Source: DATCJY01 sp036562565 (GTDB lineage: Bacteria; Bacteroidota; Bacteroidia; Flavobacteriales_D; Sanyastnellaceae). Taken from it: a stretch of DNA of 24,521 nt. Of this stretch, positions 1 to 6,219 are shown piece by piece; within the stretch, counting starts at the first letter, position 1; each line of letters opens with the position of its first letter. The notes below the pieces were generated by a model. That model searched no databases. It was not told the origin of the DNA and saw nothing but the letters and a program-made list of their open reading frames with translations. The stretch covers positions 1 through 24,521 of the forward strand of contig DATCJY010000032.1 of the NCBI GenBank assembly GCA_036562565.1, given 5' to 3'. The translations under genes and the position numbers were made by a program.

Positions 1-180
1 TGGGGAGACGCACCGGAAATCACCATTCAACGTCTGGCCGAACGCTTGCAGATTCCTGTGGTTTTTGGCTTTCCCGCAGGGCATCAAAACGATAATCGGG
101 CATTCTATATGGGAGTAAAGTCAGAGTTAATTGTGAAGGAGGGAAAAGCGGAACTGAGAACTTACGATTCTTCCTATTGA
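1..180 (+). CDS. LD-carboxypeptidase (S66 family), C-terminal fragment
   Basis: The window opens inside this gene, so only the last 59 residues are visible. Frame 1 is open from base 1 to a TGA at 178-180. The fragment contains PVVFGFPAGHQNDNRAF followed by a short strand-rich tail. A Gly-His-x-x-(D)-Asn element late in the protein is the pattern around the catalytic histidine of the Ser-Glu-His triad in LD-carboxypeptidase/MccF enzymes (peptidase S66), which trim the terminal D-Ala from murein tetrapeptides or hydrolyse related amide bonds. The serine and glutamate lie outside the window. The 125-bp gap to the next gene holds a candidate promoter, so this gene is probably not in the same transcription unit. 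Assignment rests on a short fragment; the fold class is fairly safe, the substrate is not. Confidence 0.75.
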   Translation, partial: WGDAPEITIQRLAERLQIPVVFGFPAGHQNDNRAFYMGVKSELIVKEGKAELRTYDSSY

Positions 181-250
181 AGTATTTCCCAACAAGAAAC
201 CACTGATAATTTTTCAAAACCGCGGTTTTCCGAGTGTTCCATTGACCGAC

Positions 251-280
251 TTTGACATTCGAAAACTACACTTACATTTG
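251..280 (+). promoter_or_regulatory. Bacteroidota-type promoter for the IPExxxVDY-pyk unit
   Basis: TTTG at 251-254 and TACATTTG at 273-280 are separated by 18 bp. This matches the Bacteroidota sigma-ABfr pattern of a TTTG or TTG -33 box and a TAnnTTTG -7 box. Transcription would start near 286, giving a leader of about 20 nt before the GTG at 306. The -7 box lies inside the inverted repeat at 267-289. Confidence 0.5.
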
Positions 281-289
281 CTAAGTGTA
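267..289. repeat. 8-bp inverted repeat over the -7 box
   Basis: TACACTTA (267-274) and TAAGTGTA (282-289) are perfect 8-bp arms around a 7-nt spacer. The repeat spans the candidate -7 element and the predicted start of transcription upstream of the IPExxxVDY gene. It could be a repressor operator or a weak hairpin ending the carboxypeptidase transcript. There is no T tract after it, so an operator is the better reading. Confidence 0.55.
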
Positions 290-305
290 AAATCGACACT
301 AAGAG

Positions 306-770
306 GTGGCAGTTTACACGCTGGAAATAGAAGAAGAATACGATTTCGAGCTGATTGGAATCAGTAGTCACGTGCATGATTACCGCCTAGCATGGGCACT
401 GAACAAGCACATGGAGTGGCAGCTTACGCGGCAGAACGATGTGCCCATCCGGCAACACAAACACATGTCCTATCATTCGTTGTTTGAGTTCGAGCACGAG
501 TTGGAGATGATTTTCATTGCGCTGATGGGAAATAAATCTCCAGATGGTTATTTGCTTCCGGAGTTGCAACAGTTCGACTATGTTCTCAAGATAGAAAACT
601 TGCAGCATGAGCTCACCGATGATTTTGTGCGGCAATTGCGCAAGACACCATTAATACAAGCGGTCATGATAGTGGATGCAGAGCGCATCAAATCGCGTCA
701 GAATTTGATTTACAACAACGTTGTTCCACCGGCTGCAAAACCTTCAAGACCGAAATACACGTTTATTTAA
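306..770 (+). CDS. IPExxxVDY family protein
   Basis: This 154-residue protein belongs to a Bacteroidota-restricted family named for a conserved IPExxxVDY motif, represented here as LPELQQFDY near residues 80-88. The family has no known biochemical function. The chain is soluble, with no signal peptide or membrane segment, and has a mixed acidic and basic composition. The start chosen is GTG at 306, since no in-frame ATG precedes the conserved N-terminus and a promoter lies 25 bp upstream. It ends 5 bp before pyk, so the two are almost certainly co-transcribed and probably translationally coupled. From memory this pairing with pyruvate kinase recurs in the phylum, which suggests a housekeeping or regulatory link to glycolysis, but that is inference. 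Family assignment is good; function is unknown. Confidence 0.82.
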   Translation: MAVYTLEIEEEYDFELIGISSHVHDYRLAWALNKHMEWQLTRQNDVPIRQHKHMSYHSLFEFEHELEMIFIALMGNKSPDGYLLPELQQFDYVLKIENLQHELTDDFVRQLRKTPLIQAVMIVDAERIKSRQNLIYNNVVPPAAKPSRPKYTFI

Positions 771-775
771 AGACC

Positions 776-2194
776 ATGAAAAAAACGAAAATAGTTGCTA
801 CCATTGGTCCTATCAGTAGTAGCAAAGAGGTGCTTAAAGACATGATTCAGCAAGGGTTGGATGTGGTGCGCCTCAATTTTTCACACGGCTCACACGAGGA
901 TCACCGAAAGGTAATTGAGTATGTGCGGGAGATTGATAAGGAGCTCGGCACCAACACATCGTTGCTAGCGGACTTGCAAGGGCCCAAGTTGCGTGTAGGC
1001 GAAATGGAGAACGGTAGTGTGATGCTCGTAAAAGGGCAGAAGATTACCATCAGCACCGTTAAACAAATAGGTACTGACAAGGTCATCTATACCAATTACA
1101 AAGAGTTTCCGCAAGATGTAAAGGCCGGTGAAACGGTGCTCTTGGATGACGGCAAACTCTCCATGCTTGTGTTGAGCACAAACGGAAAAGATGCTGTGGA
1201 GTGCGAAGTGTTGCAAGGAGGTCCTTTGAGCAACAAAAAAGGTTTGAACTTGCCCAACACCAAGGTTTCTCTGCCCGCCTTATCCGAAAAGGATTTGGAA
1301 GACCTTGATTTCGCACTTGCCAATAATGTGGACTGGATAGGTCTATCCTTTGTGCGCAATGCCACGGATGTGAAGCAGCTCAAGGAAATCATTAAGAAAA
1401 GCGGTAAACACGCGAAGGTGGTTTCAAAGATTGAGAAGCCCGAAGCGGTGGAACAGATTGATGAAATCATTCACGAGACCGATGCAGTGATGGTGGCCCG
1501 CGGTGACCTAGGTGTGGAAATGCCATTGCATGAAGTACCACTCATCCAAAAGATGATTGTGCGCAAATGCGTTGTGGCCGCAAAACCTGTAATCGTTGCT
1601 ACGCAAATGATGGAAAGCATGGTCACCAATTCTACTCCCACCAGGGCTGAAGTGGCTGACGTTGCCAATGCGGTATTGGATGGTGCCGATGCAGTAATGC
1701 TCAGCGGTGAAACATCCGTGGGTAAATACCCGGTAGATGCCATCCGCATTATGAATAACATCGTAACCGAAGCGGAGAAGTTTGAAGGGCTCTACTACCA
1801 TGAGCAAGTACCGAGCGAAATTGATGAATCCCGATTCATGACGGACAGCATCTGCTTTAGTGCGTGCAGGCTATCGTCACGAGTAAAAGCAAAGGCGCTC
1901 ATTACAATGACATTCACCGGTTATACCGGATACCGCATTGCGAGCTGGAGACCCAAGGCCAATGTGTTTGTCTTCACAAGTAATAAGAAGATTTTGACTC
2001 AGATGAATCTCGTTTGGGGTGTGAAAGCCTTCTTCTATGATAAGATGGTCAGCACCGACCAAACAATTGCGGACATCCGTTTCTTCCTTAAGAAAAACGG
2101 TTATGTGAGTGAAGGCGATTATGTGATTCACCTTGCATCCATGCCGATTGCAGAACAAGGCATGACCAATATGATTAAGTTGAGTAAGGTTTAA
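776..2194 (+). CDS. pyk: Pyruvate kinase
   Basis: Converts phosphoenolpyruvate and ADP to pyruvate and ATP in the cytoplasm, the last step of glycolysis. The 472-residue length is normal for the short bacterial form without a C-terminal PEP-utiliser domain. Visible landmarks are the N-terminal substrate loop with R32, N34, S36 and H37, the LQGPKLR strand opening the B domain, the catalytic lysine in SKIEKPE (K218), the metal and PEP site MVARGDLGVE (239-248), and ATQMMESM with the following TRAE. The C-terminal 120 residues form the allosteric domain. ATG at 776 aligns with the usual MxKTKIVATIGP opening. It follows the IPExxxVDY gene by 5 bp and ends at a strong bidirectional hairpin. No key residue is missing and there is no sign of transfer. 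Confidence 0.98.
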   Translation: MKKTKIVATIGPISSSKEVLKDMIQQGLDVVRLNFSHGSHEDHRKVIEYVREIDKELGTNTSLLADLQGPKLRVGEMENGSVMLVKGQKITISTVKQIGTDKVIYTNYKEFPQDVKAGETVLLDDGKLSMLVLSTNGKDAVECEVLQGGPLSNKKGLNLPNTKVSLPALSEKDLEDLDFALANNVDWIGLSFVRNATDVKQLKEIIKKSGKHAKVVSKIEKPEAVEQIDEIIHETDAVMVARGDLGVEMPLHEVPLIQKMIVRKCVVAAKPVIVATQMMESMVTNSTPTRAEVADVANAVLDGADAVMLSGETSVGKYPVDAIRIMNNIVTEAEKFEGLYYHEQVPSEIDESRFMTDSICFSACRLSSRVKAKALITMTFTGYTGYRIASWRPKANVFVFTSNKKILTQMNLVWGVKAFFYDKMVSTDQTIADIRFFLKKNGYVSEGDYVIHLASMPIAEQGMTNMIKLSKV

Positions 2195-2208
2195 GAAATA
2201 AATCCAAT

Positions 2209-2249
2209 AAAAAAGGGCTTTAAGTAATCTACACTTAAAGCCTTTTTTT
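2209..2249. terminator. Bidirectional terminator between pyk and nhaA
   Basis: GGCTTTAAGT (2216-2225) pairs with ACTTAAAGCC (2233-2242) around a 7-nt loop. An A tract lies on the left (2209-2214) and a T tract on the right (2243-2249), so the hairpin can end transcription from both convergent genes. Its right edge abuts the nhaA stop codon at 2251. Confidence 0.88.
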
Positions 2250-2250
2250 A

Positions 2251-3618
2251 TTACTCCTCGGTTTCAACCGGAATTTCTTTCTTCCCTACCGACCTCAAAA
2301 AGAAATACCCGCTGAAACCACCAATCACCGATGCGATGATGATACCAATCTTCGCTTGCGTGATGTAGTTTTTGCCTATTTCACCCAGTGGAGTAAATGC
2401 GAGATCATTGATGAAAAGCGACATCGTAAAACCGATGGCAGATAGCATTCCCAAACCGAATAAGAACTTATAGTTCGTACCCGTTGGTATGGATACCAAC
2501 TTCAAACGAACCATGAGAGCAGGTACTCCAAAGATGCCAATCATCTTGCCTACGATGAGGCCAACTGCAACACCCAGAGCTACGCTACTGGTGGCATCTA
2601 CCATGAAGTTGGAACTGAAGGTGACACCCGCATTGGCCAAAGCGAAGATGGGCATGACTACAAACGCAACAATTGGGTGCATTTCATGTTCCAACTTTTG
2701 AAGCGGAGTCATCGCCTTGTGTGTGAGCGATTCCATGTCATCCAGCAAATGCAATTGTTCCGATGTAAGCGTGGGAACACTATCATCAATATCCGATTTC
2801 CGAAACTTCTCCAAGTAATGCTTCATCTTGTCAATGAAGTATTTCTCATTGATTTTGGTTGACGCAGGTATTGCGAAAGCAGCGAGAATAGCAGCAATGG
2901 TAGCATGCACGCCTGATAGCAGGAAGAACAACCATACACCACCGATGCCAAGCAATCCATAGTAGAACATATTGCGCACACCCAGCCAGTTAGAAAGAAT
3001 CATGGCAGCGAGAAACGAAAGCCCGATGCCCAGGTTTTGCATGGATATCTCAGAGGTATAGAACAAGGCAATGACGAGTACGGAACCCAAATCATCCACA
3101 ATGGCGAATGCTGTGAGGAAAATTTTGAGCGAAGCCGGAATGCGGTCTCCAAGCAAATAAAGAATGCCGAGTGCAAACGCTAAGTCAGTGGCCATTGGGA
3201 TTCCCCAGCCGTTCATTGATTCTTGGCCTTGGTTGAAATAGGTATAGATGAGAGCAGGAAAAACCATCCCGCCAATACCAGCCACGATGGGCAAGATGGC
3301 ATTGCGCGGATTGGATAGCTCACCGGCTACAATTTCCCGCTTGAGCTCCAGGCCAATCACAAAGAAGAAGATGGCCATCAATCCATCATTGATCCAATGA
3401 TGCAACGACATGCTCAGATTGATGTCATCTCCAAAGGTCAGCGATACGGGGTAATGCCATATCTCGTGATACCAATGCGACCAAGGTGAATTGGCCAAAA
3501 TGATGGCAAACACCGCTGAGAGTATCAATACCAAACCACCTGTGGATGATTTGCTGATGAATCGGTTGACTGGGTCAATGATCCATTTATCTACCGGAGT
3601 AATTTTTATATATTCCAA
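2251..3618 (-). CDS. nhaA: Na+/H+ antiporter NhaA
   Basis: Inner-membrane antiporter that exports Na+ in exchange for protons and supports pH and salt homeostasis. The 455-residue chain has about a dozen hydrophobic segments. The ion-site residues are present: D145 in TDLAFALG and D175-D176 in AIVDDLG, matching D133, D163 and D164 of the E. coli protein. It is about 65 residues longer than the E. coli enzyme, mainly from a charged loop around residues 255-325 between two membrane segments and a longer C-terminus. The start is TTG at 3618. The upstream frame reaches a stop at 3640-3642 with no ATG, and the next Met lies far inside the conserved region. It is convergent with pyk and divergent from the msrB region. 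A pair of 12-bp direct repeats sits just upstream. Confidence 0.96.
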   Translation of the reverse strand: MEYIKITPVDKWIIDPVNRFISKSSTGGLVLILSAVFAIILANSPWSHWYHEIWHYPVSLTFGDDINLSMSLHHWINDGLMAIFFFVIGLELKREIVAGELSNPRNAILPIVAGIGGMVFPALIYTYFNQGQESMNGWGIPMATDLAFALGILYLLGDRIPASLKIFLTAFAIVDDLGSVLVIALFYTSEISMQNLGIGLSFLAAMILSNWLGVRNMFYYGLLGIGGVWLFFLLSGVHATIAAILAAFAIPASTKINEKYFIDKMKHYLEKFRKSDIDDSVPTLTSEQLHLLDDMESLTHKAMTPLQKLEHEMHPIVAFVVMPIFALANAGVTFSSNFMVDATSSVALGVAVGLIVGKMIGIFGVPALMVRLKLVSIPTGTNYKFLFGLGMLSAIGFTMSLFINDLAFTPLGEIGKNYITQAKIGIIIASVIGGFSGYFFLRSVGKKEIPVETEE

Positions 3619-3630
3619 ATTCTTCTTGGT

Positions 3631-3686
3631 TTTTAAAAGTTATGCATTGGCCCTAAATATAATCGTCACAGTTATTTTAAAAGTTA
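3631..3686 (-). promoter_or_regulatory. Candidate nhaA promoter flanked by 12-bp direct repeats
   Basis: TTTTAAAAGTTA occurs at 3631-3642 and again at 3675-3686, 44 bp apart, close to four helical turns. Between them on the minus strand is TATATTTA (3661-3654), one mismatch from the TAnnTTTG -7 element. The repeats would therefore flank the transcription start, one in the leader and one near the -33 region. The promoter match is weak; the duplication itself is exact. Confidence 0.4.
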
Positions 3687-3824
3687 AGCGGGATGGCCTG
3701 TGCATGTTACTCTTCACAGAAATACTTGGTTTTTAGTGCGACCCGCTGTTGAAGAAAAAATATAATAGATGCTAACGCGCTGGGTGCAGTGTGGAGATGG
3801 TTCGATATGCGACAACGGATGAAG

Positions 3825-3832
3825 TAATTTTG
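3825..3832 (+). promoter_or_regulatory. -7 element upstream of the lipoprotein leader and msrB
   Basis: TAATTTTG matches TAnnTTTG exactly. A start of transcription near 3838 gives a leader of about 15 nt to the ATG at 3854, which favours that start over the in-frame ATG at 3797. The -33 region is poor, with only TTCG around 3800-3803. Confidence 0.42.
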
Positions 3833-3853
3833 AATGCATCAAATGCGTCACTC

Positions 3854-3967
3854 ATGAATCAACGGCACAGTGGAAACAATGGCAAGTGGCTTGTGGTCGC
3901 ATGCTTTGTTTTGCTCATTATGTCGTGCAGGGATGTGACGCGAACACCACCAACACAAAGAACATGA
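3854..3967 (+). CDS. 37-residue lipoprotein-signal mini-ORF overlapping msrB
   Basis: This ORF is open from ATG 3854 to TGA 3965-3967. It encodes a polar, basic start (residues 1-11), a hydrophobic core (WLVVACFVLLI) and a lipobox-like LIMSC with Cys at residue 25, then only 12 more residues. That is a complete lipoprotein signal peptide with almost no mature protein. Its TGA overlaps the msrB ATG at 3964 as ATGA. Two readings are open: it is the detached leader of a once-fused lipoprotein MsrB, separated by loss of one base or a sequence error, or it is a real short ORF that couples translation into msrB. As I recall, lipoprotein forms of MsrB exist in this phylum, which favours the first. 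The signal features are visible; the explanation is inference. Confidence 0.5.
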   Translation: MNQRHSGNNGKWLVVACFVLLIMSCRDVTRTPPTQRT

Positions 3968-4407
3968 TGGAACAACCTATTCACAACCCGTATTACTCGC
4001 GTACCGATACATCGAAGTTGAATGTATCCGATGAAGAGTGGAAGCGCATCTTGTCGCCAGAGGTGTATTACATCGCACGTCAAAAAGGCACCGAGCGAGC
4101 CTTTACCGGCAAATACTGGGACACCGATGAAATAGGCACTTATTACTGCGCGGTGTGTGGCAACAAGCTTTTTGTTTCAGACAGCAAGTTTGCGAGCAGC
4201 TGCGGCTGGCCGAGTTTCTTTGAAACTGTGAGAAAAGATGCAGCCACTTATCACGAAGACCGTTCGTTCGGTATGCACCGCATTGAAGTGTGTTGCGCTC
4301 GTTGCGACTCGCACTTGGGCCACATCTTCAACGATGGACCACCACCTACCGGCATGCGTTATTGCATGAATTCAGCAGTGCTCGATTTTGTACCGGGTGA
4401 GCGATAA
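3964..4407 (+). CDS. msrB: Peptide-methionine (R)-S-oxide reductase MsrB
   Basis: Reduces the R epimer of methionine sulfoxide in proteins, repairing oxidative damage. Counting from ATG 3964 the protein has 147 residues, typical for the stand-alone enzyme. The zinc ligands are C62 and C65 (CAVC) and C111 and C114 (CARC). The catalytic cysteine is C134 in RYCMNS, a Cys rather than Sec form. C80 in CGWPSF is the probable resolving cysteine, and CDSHLGHIF carries the conserved histidines. An upstream in-frame ATG at 3886 would add 26 residues, but these are out of frame with a much better lipoprotein signal over the same DNA, so I reject it. If translation instead joins the 3854 frame, the enzyme would be membrane-anchored on the periplasmic or outer face. 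Without that join it would be cytoplasmic. Confidence 0.95.
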   Translation: MMEQPIHNPYYSRTDTSKLNVSDEEWKRILSPEVYYIARQKGTERAFTGKYWDTDEIGTYYCAVCGNKLFVSDSKFASSCGWPSFFETVRKDAATYHEDRSFGMHRIEVCCARCDSHLGHIFNDGPPPTGMRYCMNSAVLDFVPGER

Positions 4408-4449
4408 TCAATGACACCCGGTTGTTGATGGAAAACCAATAAGCATATC

Positions 4450-4484
4450 GCACAGGTAAGTATCAGCTGCTAACTTGCCTGTGC
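4450..4484 (+). promoter_or_regulatory. 12-bp stem-loop just before the DUF5522-like gene
   Basis: GCACAGGTAAGT (4450-4461) pairs with ACTTGCCTGTGC (4473-4484) with one G-U pair, around an 11-nt loop containing CAGCTG. There is no T tract, so a simple intrinsic terminator is unlikely. It ends 7 nt before the TTG at 4492, close enough to affect ribosome access, or it protects the msrB mRNA 3' end. Confidence 0.6.
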
Positions 4485-4491
4485 AAATTGT

Positions 4492-4683
4492 TTGAAAGAA
4501 AAAATCGTGAATCCAACAGATAATAAGACCAATGAAAATGAGCCCGATTACTACGTCACGGAAGAAGGGTTCATTGTGTTCACTGAATCGTACCATTTGA
4601 AAAGGGGATATTGCTGCCAAAGCGGCTGCAAACATTGCCCTTATGGGTACGATAAGAAAACCGGTCGATTTATTAAGAAATAA
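4492..4683 (+). CDS. DUF5522-like small cysteine-rich protein
   Basis: A protein of 63 residues from TTG 4492, or 58 from GTG 4507. No ATG exists between the upstream in-frame stop at 4471 and the conserved part. The C-terminal half reads RGYCCQSGCKHCPYGYD, a C-C-x3-C-x2-C cluster followed by a basic tail. I recognise this as the DUF5522 type, small proteins of unknown role; the four cysteines suggest a zinc or iron site, which is inference. It follows msrB in the same direction with the 4450-4484 hairpin between them, and is convergent with frr. No signal peptide or membrane segment is present. The existence of the gene is well supported by the conserved Cys motif; the exact start is uncertain. 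Confidence 0.75.
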   Translation: MKEKIVNPTDNKTNENEPDYYVTEEGFIVFTESYHLKRGYCCQSGCKHCPYGYDKKTGRFIKK

Positions 4684-4714
4684 GTTGAACTGCTGAAGAA
4701 GAAGGGACGATGAA

Positions 4715-5278
4715 TTAAATCGTCATGATGTCCTTATCCTTAAGTGCGATAAGTTCATCCACTTTCTTGTTGTATTTATCAGTGAGTTCCTGAACTTTTG
4801 CTTCACCAGCTTTTGCTTCATCTTCAGGCAGGCCGTCTTTCTGAGCTTGCTTGATAAAGTCAATGGCTTCCTTGCGCGCATTGCGGATACCCACTTTCGC
4901 GTTTTCGCCTTCAGCATGTCCGCGTTTGCTCAATTCTTTTCTGCGTTCTTCAGTGAGCATTGGCACAGAGATGATAATCATATCACCGTTGTTTTGCGGG
5001 TTGAGGCCAAGGTTAGCTTCCAAGATTGCTTTAGCAATGTTGTTGAGCATATTCTTTTCCCAAGCCTGAACGGTGATGGTGCGCGCATCGGGAGTGTTGA
5101 CGTTGGCTATGTTCTTCAATGGAGTAGGAGCGCCATAGTAATCTACGCGTACATCATCCAACATGGAAGGTGAAGCTTTACCAGCGCGGATTTTGGACAA
5201 TTCATATTCCAAGTGGTTGATACTTTTTTCCATCGCTGCTGTTGCTTCTTCCAAAGCCATTTTAATTTCGTCTGACAT
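4715..5278 (-). CDS. frr: Ribosome recycling factor
   Basis: Splits post-termination ribosomes together with EF-G. At 187 residues it is the normal size (185 in E. coli). It shows the expected architecture: an N-terminal helix, the conserved ELSKIRAGKASP turn leading into the second domain, then long charged C-terminal helices containing LTEERRKEL and the NARKEA segment. It lies downstream of pyrH on the same strand, the usual order, but with a 152-bp gap that may carry its own promoter; TACATTCG (5309-5302) is one mismatch from the -7 consensus. The only other thing I see in that gap is a small AAATGC/GCATTT hairpin (5357-5371). No clear T-tract terminator follows, only a 6-bp GACGAT/ATCGTC inverted repeat (4706-4724) over the stop codon. 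Confidence 0.97.
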   Translation of the reverse strand: MSDEIKMALEEATAAMEKSINHLEYELSKIRAGKASPSMLDDVRVDYYGAPTPLKNIANVNTPDARTITVQAWEKNMLNNIAKAILEANLGLNPQNNGDMIIISVPMLTEERRKELSKRGHAEGENAKVGIRNARKEAIDFIKQAQKDGLPEDEAKAGEAKVQELTDKYNKKVDELIALKDKDIMTI

Positions 5279-5430
5279 CTCTCAAAAAATTTTTGCAGCC
5301 GCGAATGTAAAAAGGATTGCATCATTTTCTGATTGCCTGAAGAGATTTCGCCATCAAAATGCGCAGCATTTGCACGGTGCCAAGAGCAGCCAATAAAATA
5401 GATAGCTTGTAAAGAGGGCGTTGTGAAGAG

Positions 5431-6135
5431 TCAAGAAACGAGTGTTCCCACATTTTCGCCTTCCACCACTTTGCGCAAGTTGCCCGGTTTGTTCATGTCA
5501 AAGACGATGATAGGCATATTGTTTTCTTGGCAAAGCGTGAAAGCCGTCATGTCCATCACGTTCAATCCCTTTTCATAAACTTCAGTGAACGACACTTTTT
5601 CGTAGCGTTTTGCTGACTTGTCCTTTTCGGGATCTGCAGTATAGATACCATCCACGCGCGTGCCTTTGAGAATCACATCGGCTTCCATTTCGATGGCACG
5701 CAAGGAGGCTGCTGTATCAGTGGTGAAGTATGGGTTGCCTGTACCGGCACCGAAGATGACTACGCGGCCTTTCTCCAAGTGACGAATTGCTCTGCGTTTG
5801 ATATACGGCTCGGCAATGGTTTTCATCTCGATGGCGCTTTGCAGTCGGGTATGAATACCGAGGCTTTCAAGAGCACTCTGCAAGGCGATGCTGTTAATCA
5901 TGGTAGCAAGCATTCCCATGTAATCGCCTTGGGTGCGTTCCATGCCGCCTTCTTCTGCCTGTACACCGCGGAAGATGTTGCCACCACCAATAACAATGGC
6001 TACTTGTACTCCTGCAGTGGTGATGTCTTTGATGTCCTTGGCGTATTGAAGAATCCGGTTGTTGTCAATTCCGAATTGTTTGTCGCCCATCAGCGACTCT
6101 CCGCTCAACTTTAGAAGAATGCGTTTGTATTTCAT
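5431..6135 (-). CDS. pyrH: Uridylate kinase (UMP kinase)
   Basis: Phosphorylates UMP to UDP with ATP, a cytoplasmic step in pyrimidine nucleotide synthesis. The 234-residue amino-acid-kinase fold starts with KRILLKLSGESL (phosphate-binding Lys and Gly), followed by VIGGGNIFRG around residues 50-59. FGAGTGNPYFTTDTAA and the later KGTRVDGIYTADP nucleotide and UMP elements are also present, as in bacterial hexameric PyrH. ATG at 6135 fits the family's usual beginning. It heads the pyrH-frr pair; the commonly linked rpsB-tsf genes are not upstream here. Instead an unrelated lipoprotein gene ends 84 bp before it, with a 12-bp inverted repeat between. No anomalies. Confidence 0.97.
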   Translation of the reverse strand: MKYKRILLKLSGESLMGDKQFGIDNNRILQYAKDIKDITTAGVQVAIVIGGGNIFRGVQAEEGGMERTQGDYMGMLATMINSIALQSALESLGIHTRLQSAIEMKTIAEPYIKRRAIRHLEKGRVVIFGAGTGNPYFTTDTAASLRAIEMEADVILKGTRVDGIYTADPEKDKSAKRYEKVSFTEVYEKGLNVMDMTAFTLCQENNMPIIVFDMNKPGNLRKVVEGENVGTLVS

Positions 6136-6171
6136 ACCGGGCGGTAAAATTACTCCGCTGTGATGGGTGAA

Positions 6172-6209
6172 GCGAAAGAAAATCTCAGGAGATTGAAATT
6201 TTCTTTCGC
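6172..6209. repeat. Perfect 12-bp inverted repeat between lipoprotein gene and pyrH
   Basis: GCGAAAGAAAAT (6172-6183) and ATTTTCTTTCGC (6198-6209) are perfectly complementary around a 14-nt loop. The segment TCTC-AG-GAGA (6183-6192) could form a smaller alternative hairpin. On the minus strand it follows the lipoprotein stop by 10 bp but is not followed by a T run, so it may be a non-classical terminator, an mRNA 3' stabiliser or a pyrH leader element. Confidence 0.65.
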
Positions 6210-6219
6210 CACCGCATTG

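Noticed and set aside
3886..3963. Upstream in-frame start for msrB adding 26 residues
   Set aside because: The extension overlaps a better lipoprotein signal frame and has no resemblance to a leader or to MsrB N-termini.
5279..5430. Possible small RNA or missed gene between pyrH and frr
   Set aside because: Only a 6-bp hairpin and a weak promoter-like octamer are present; no terminator or coding frame supports a separate gene.
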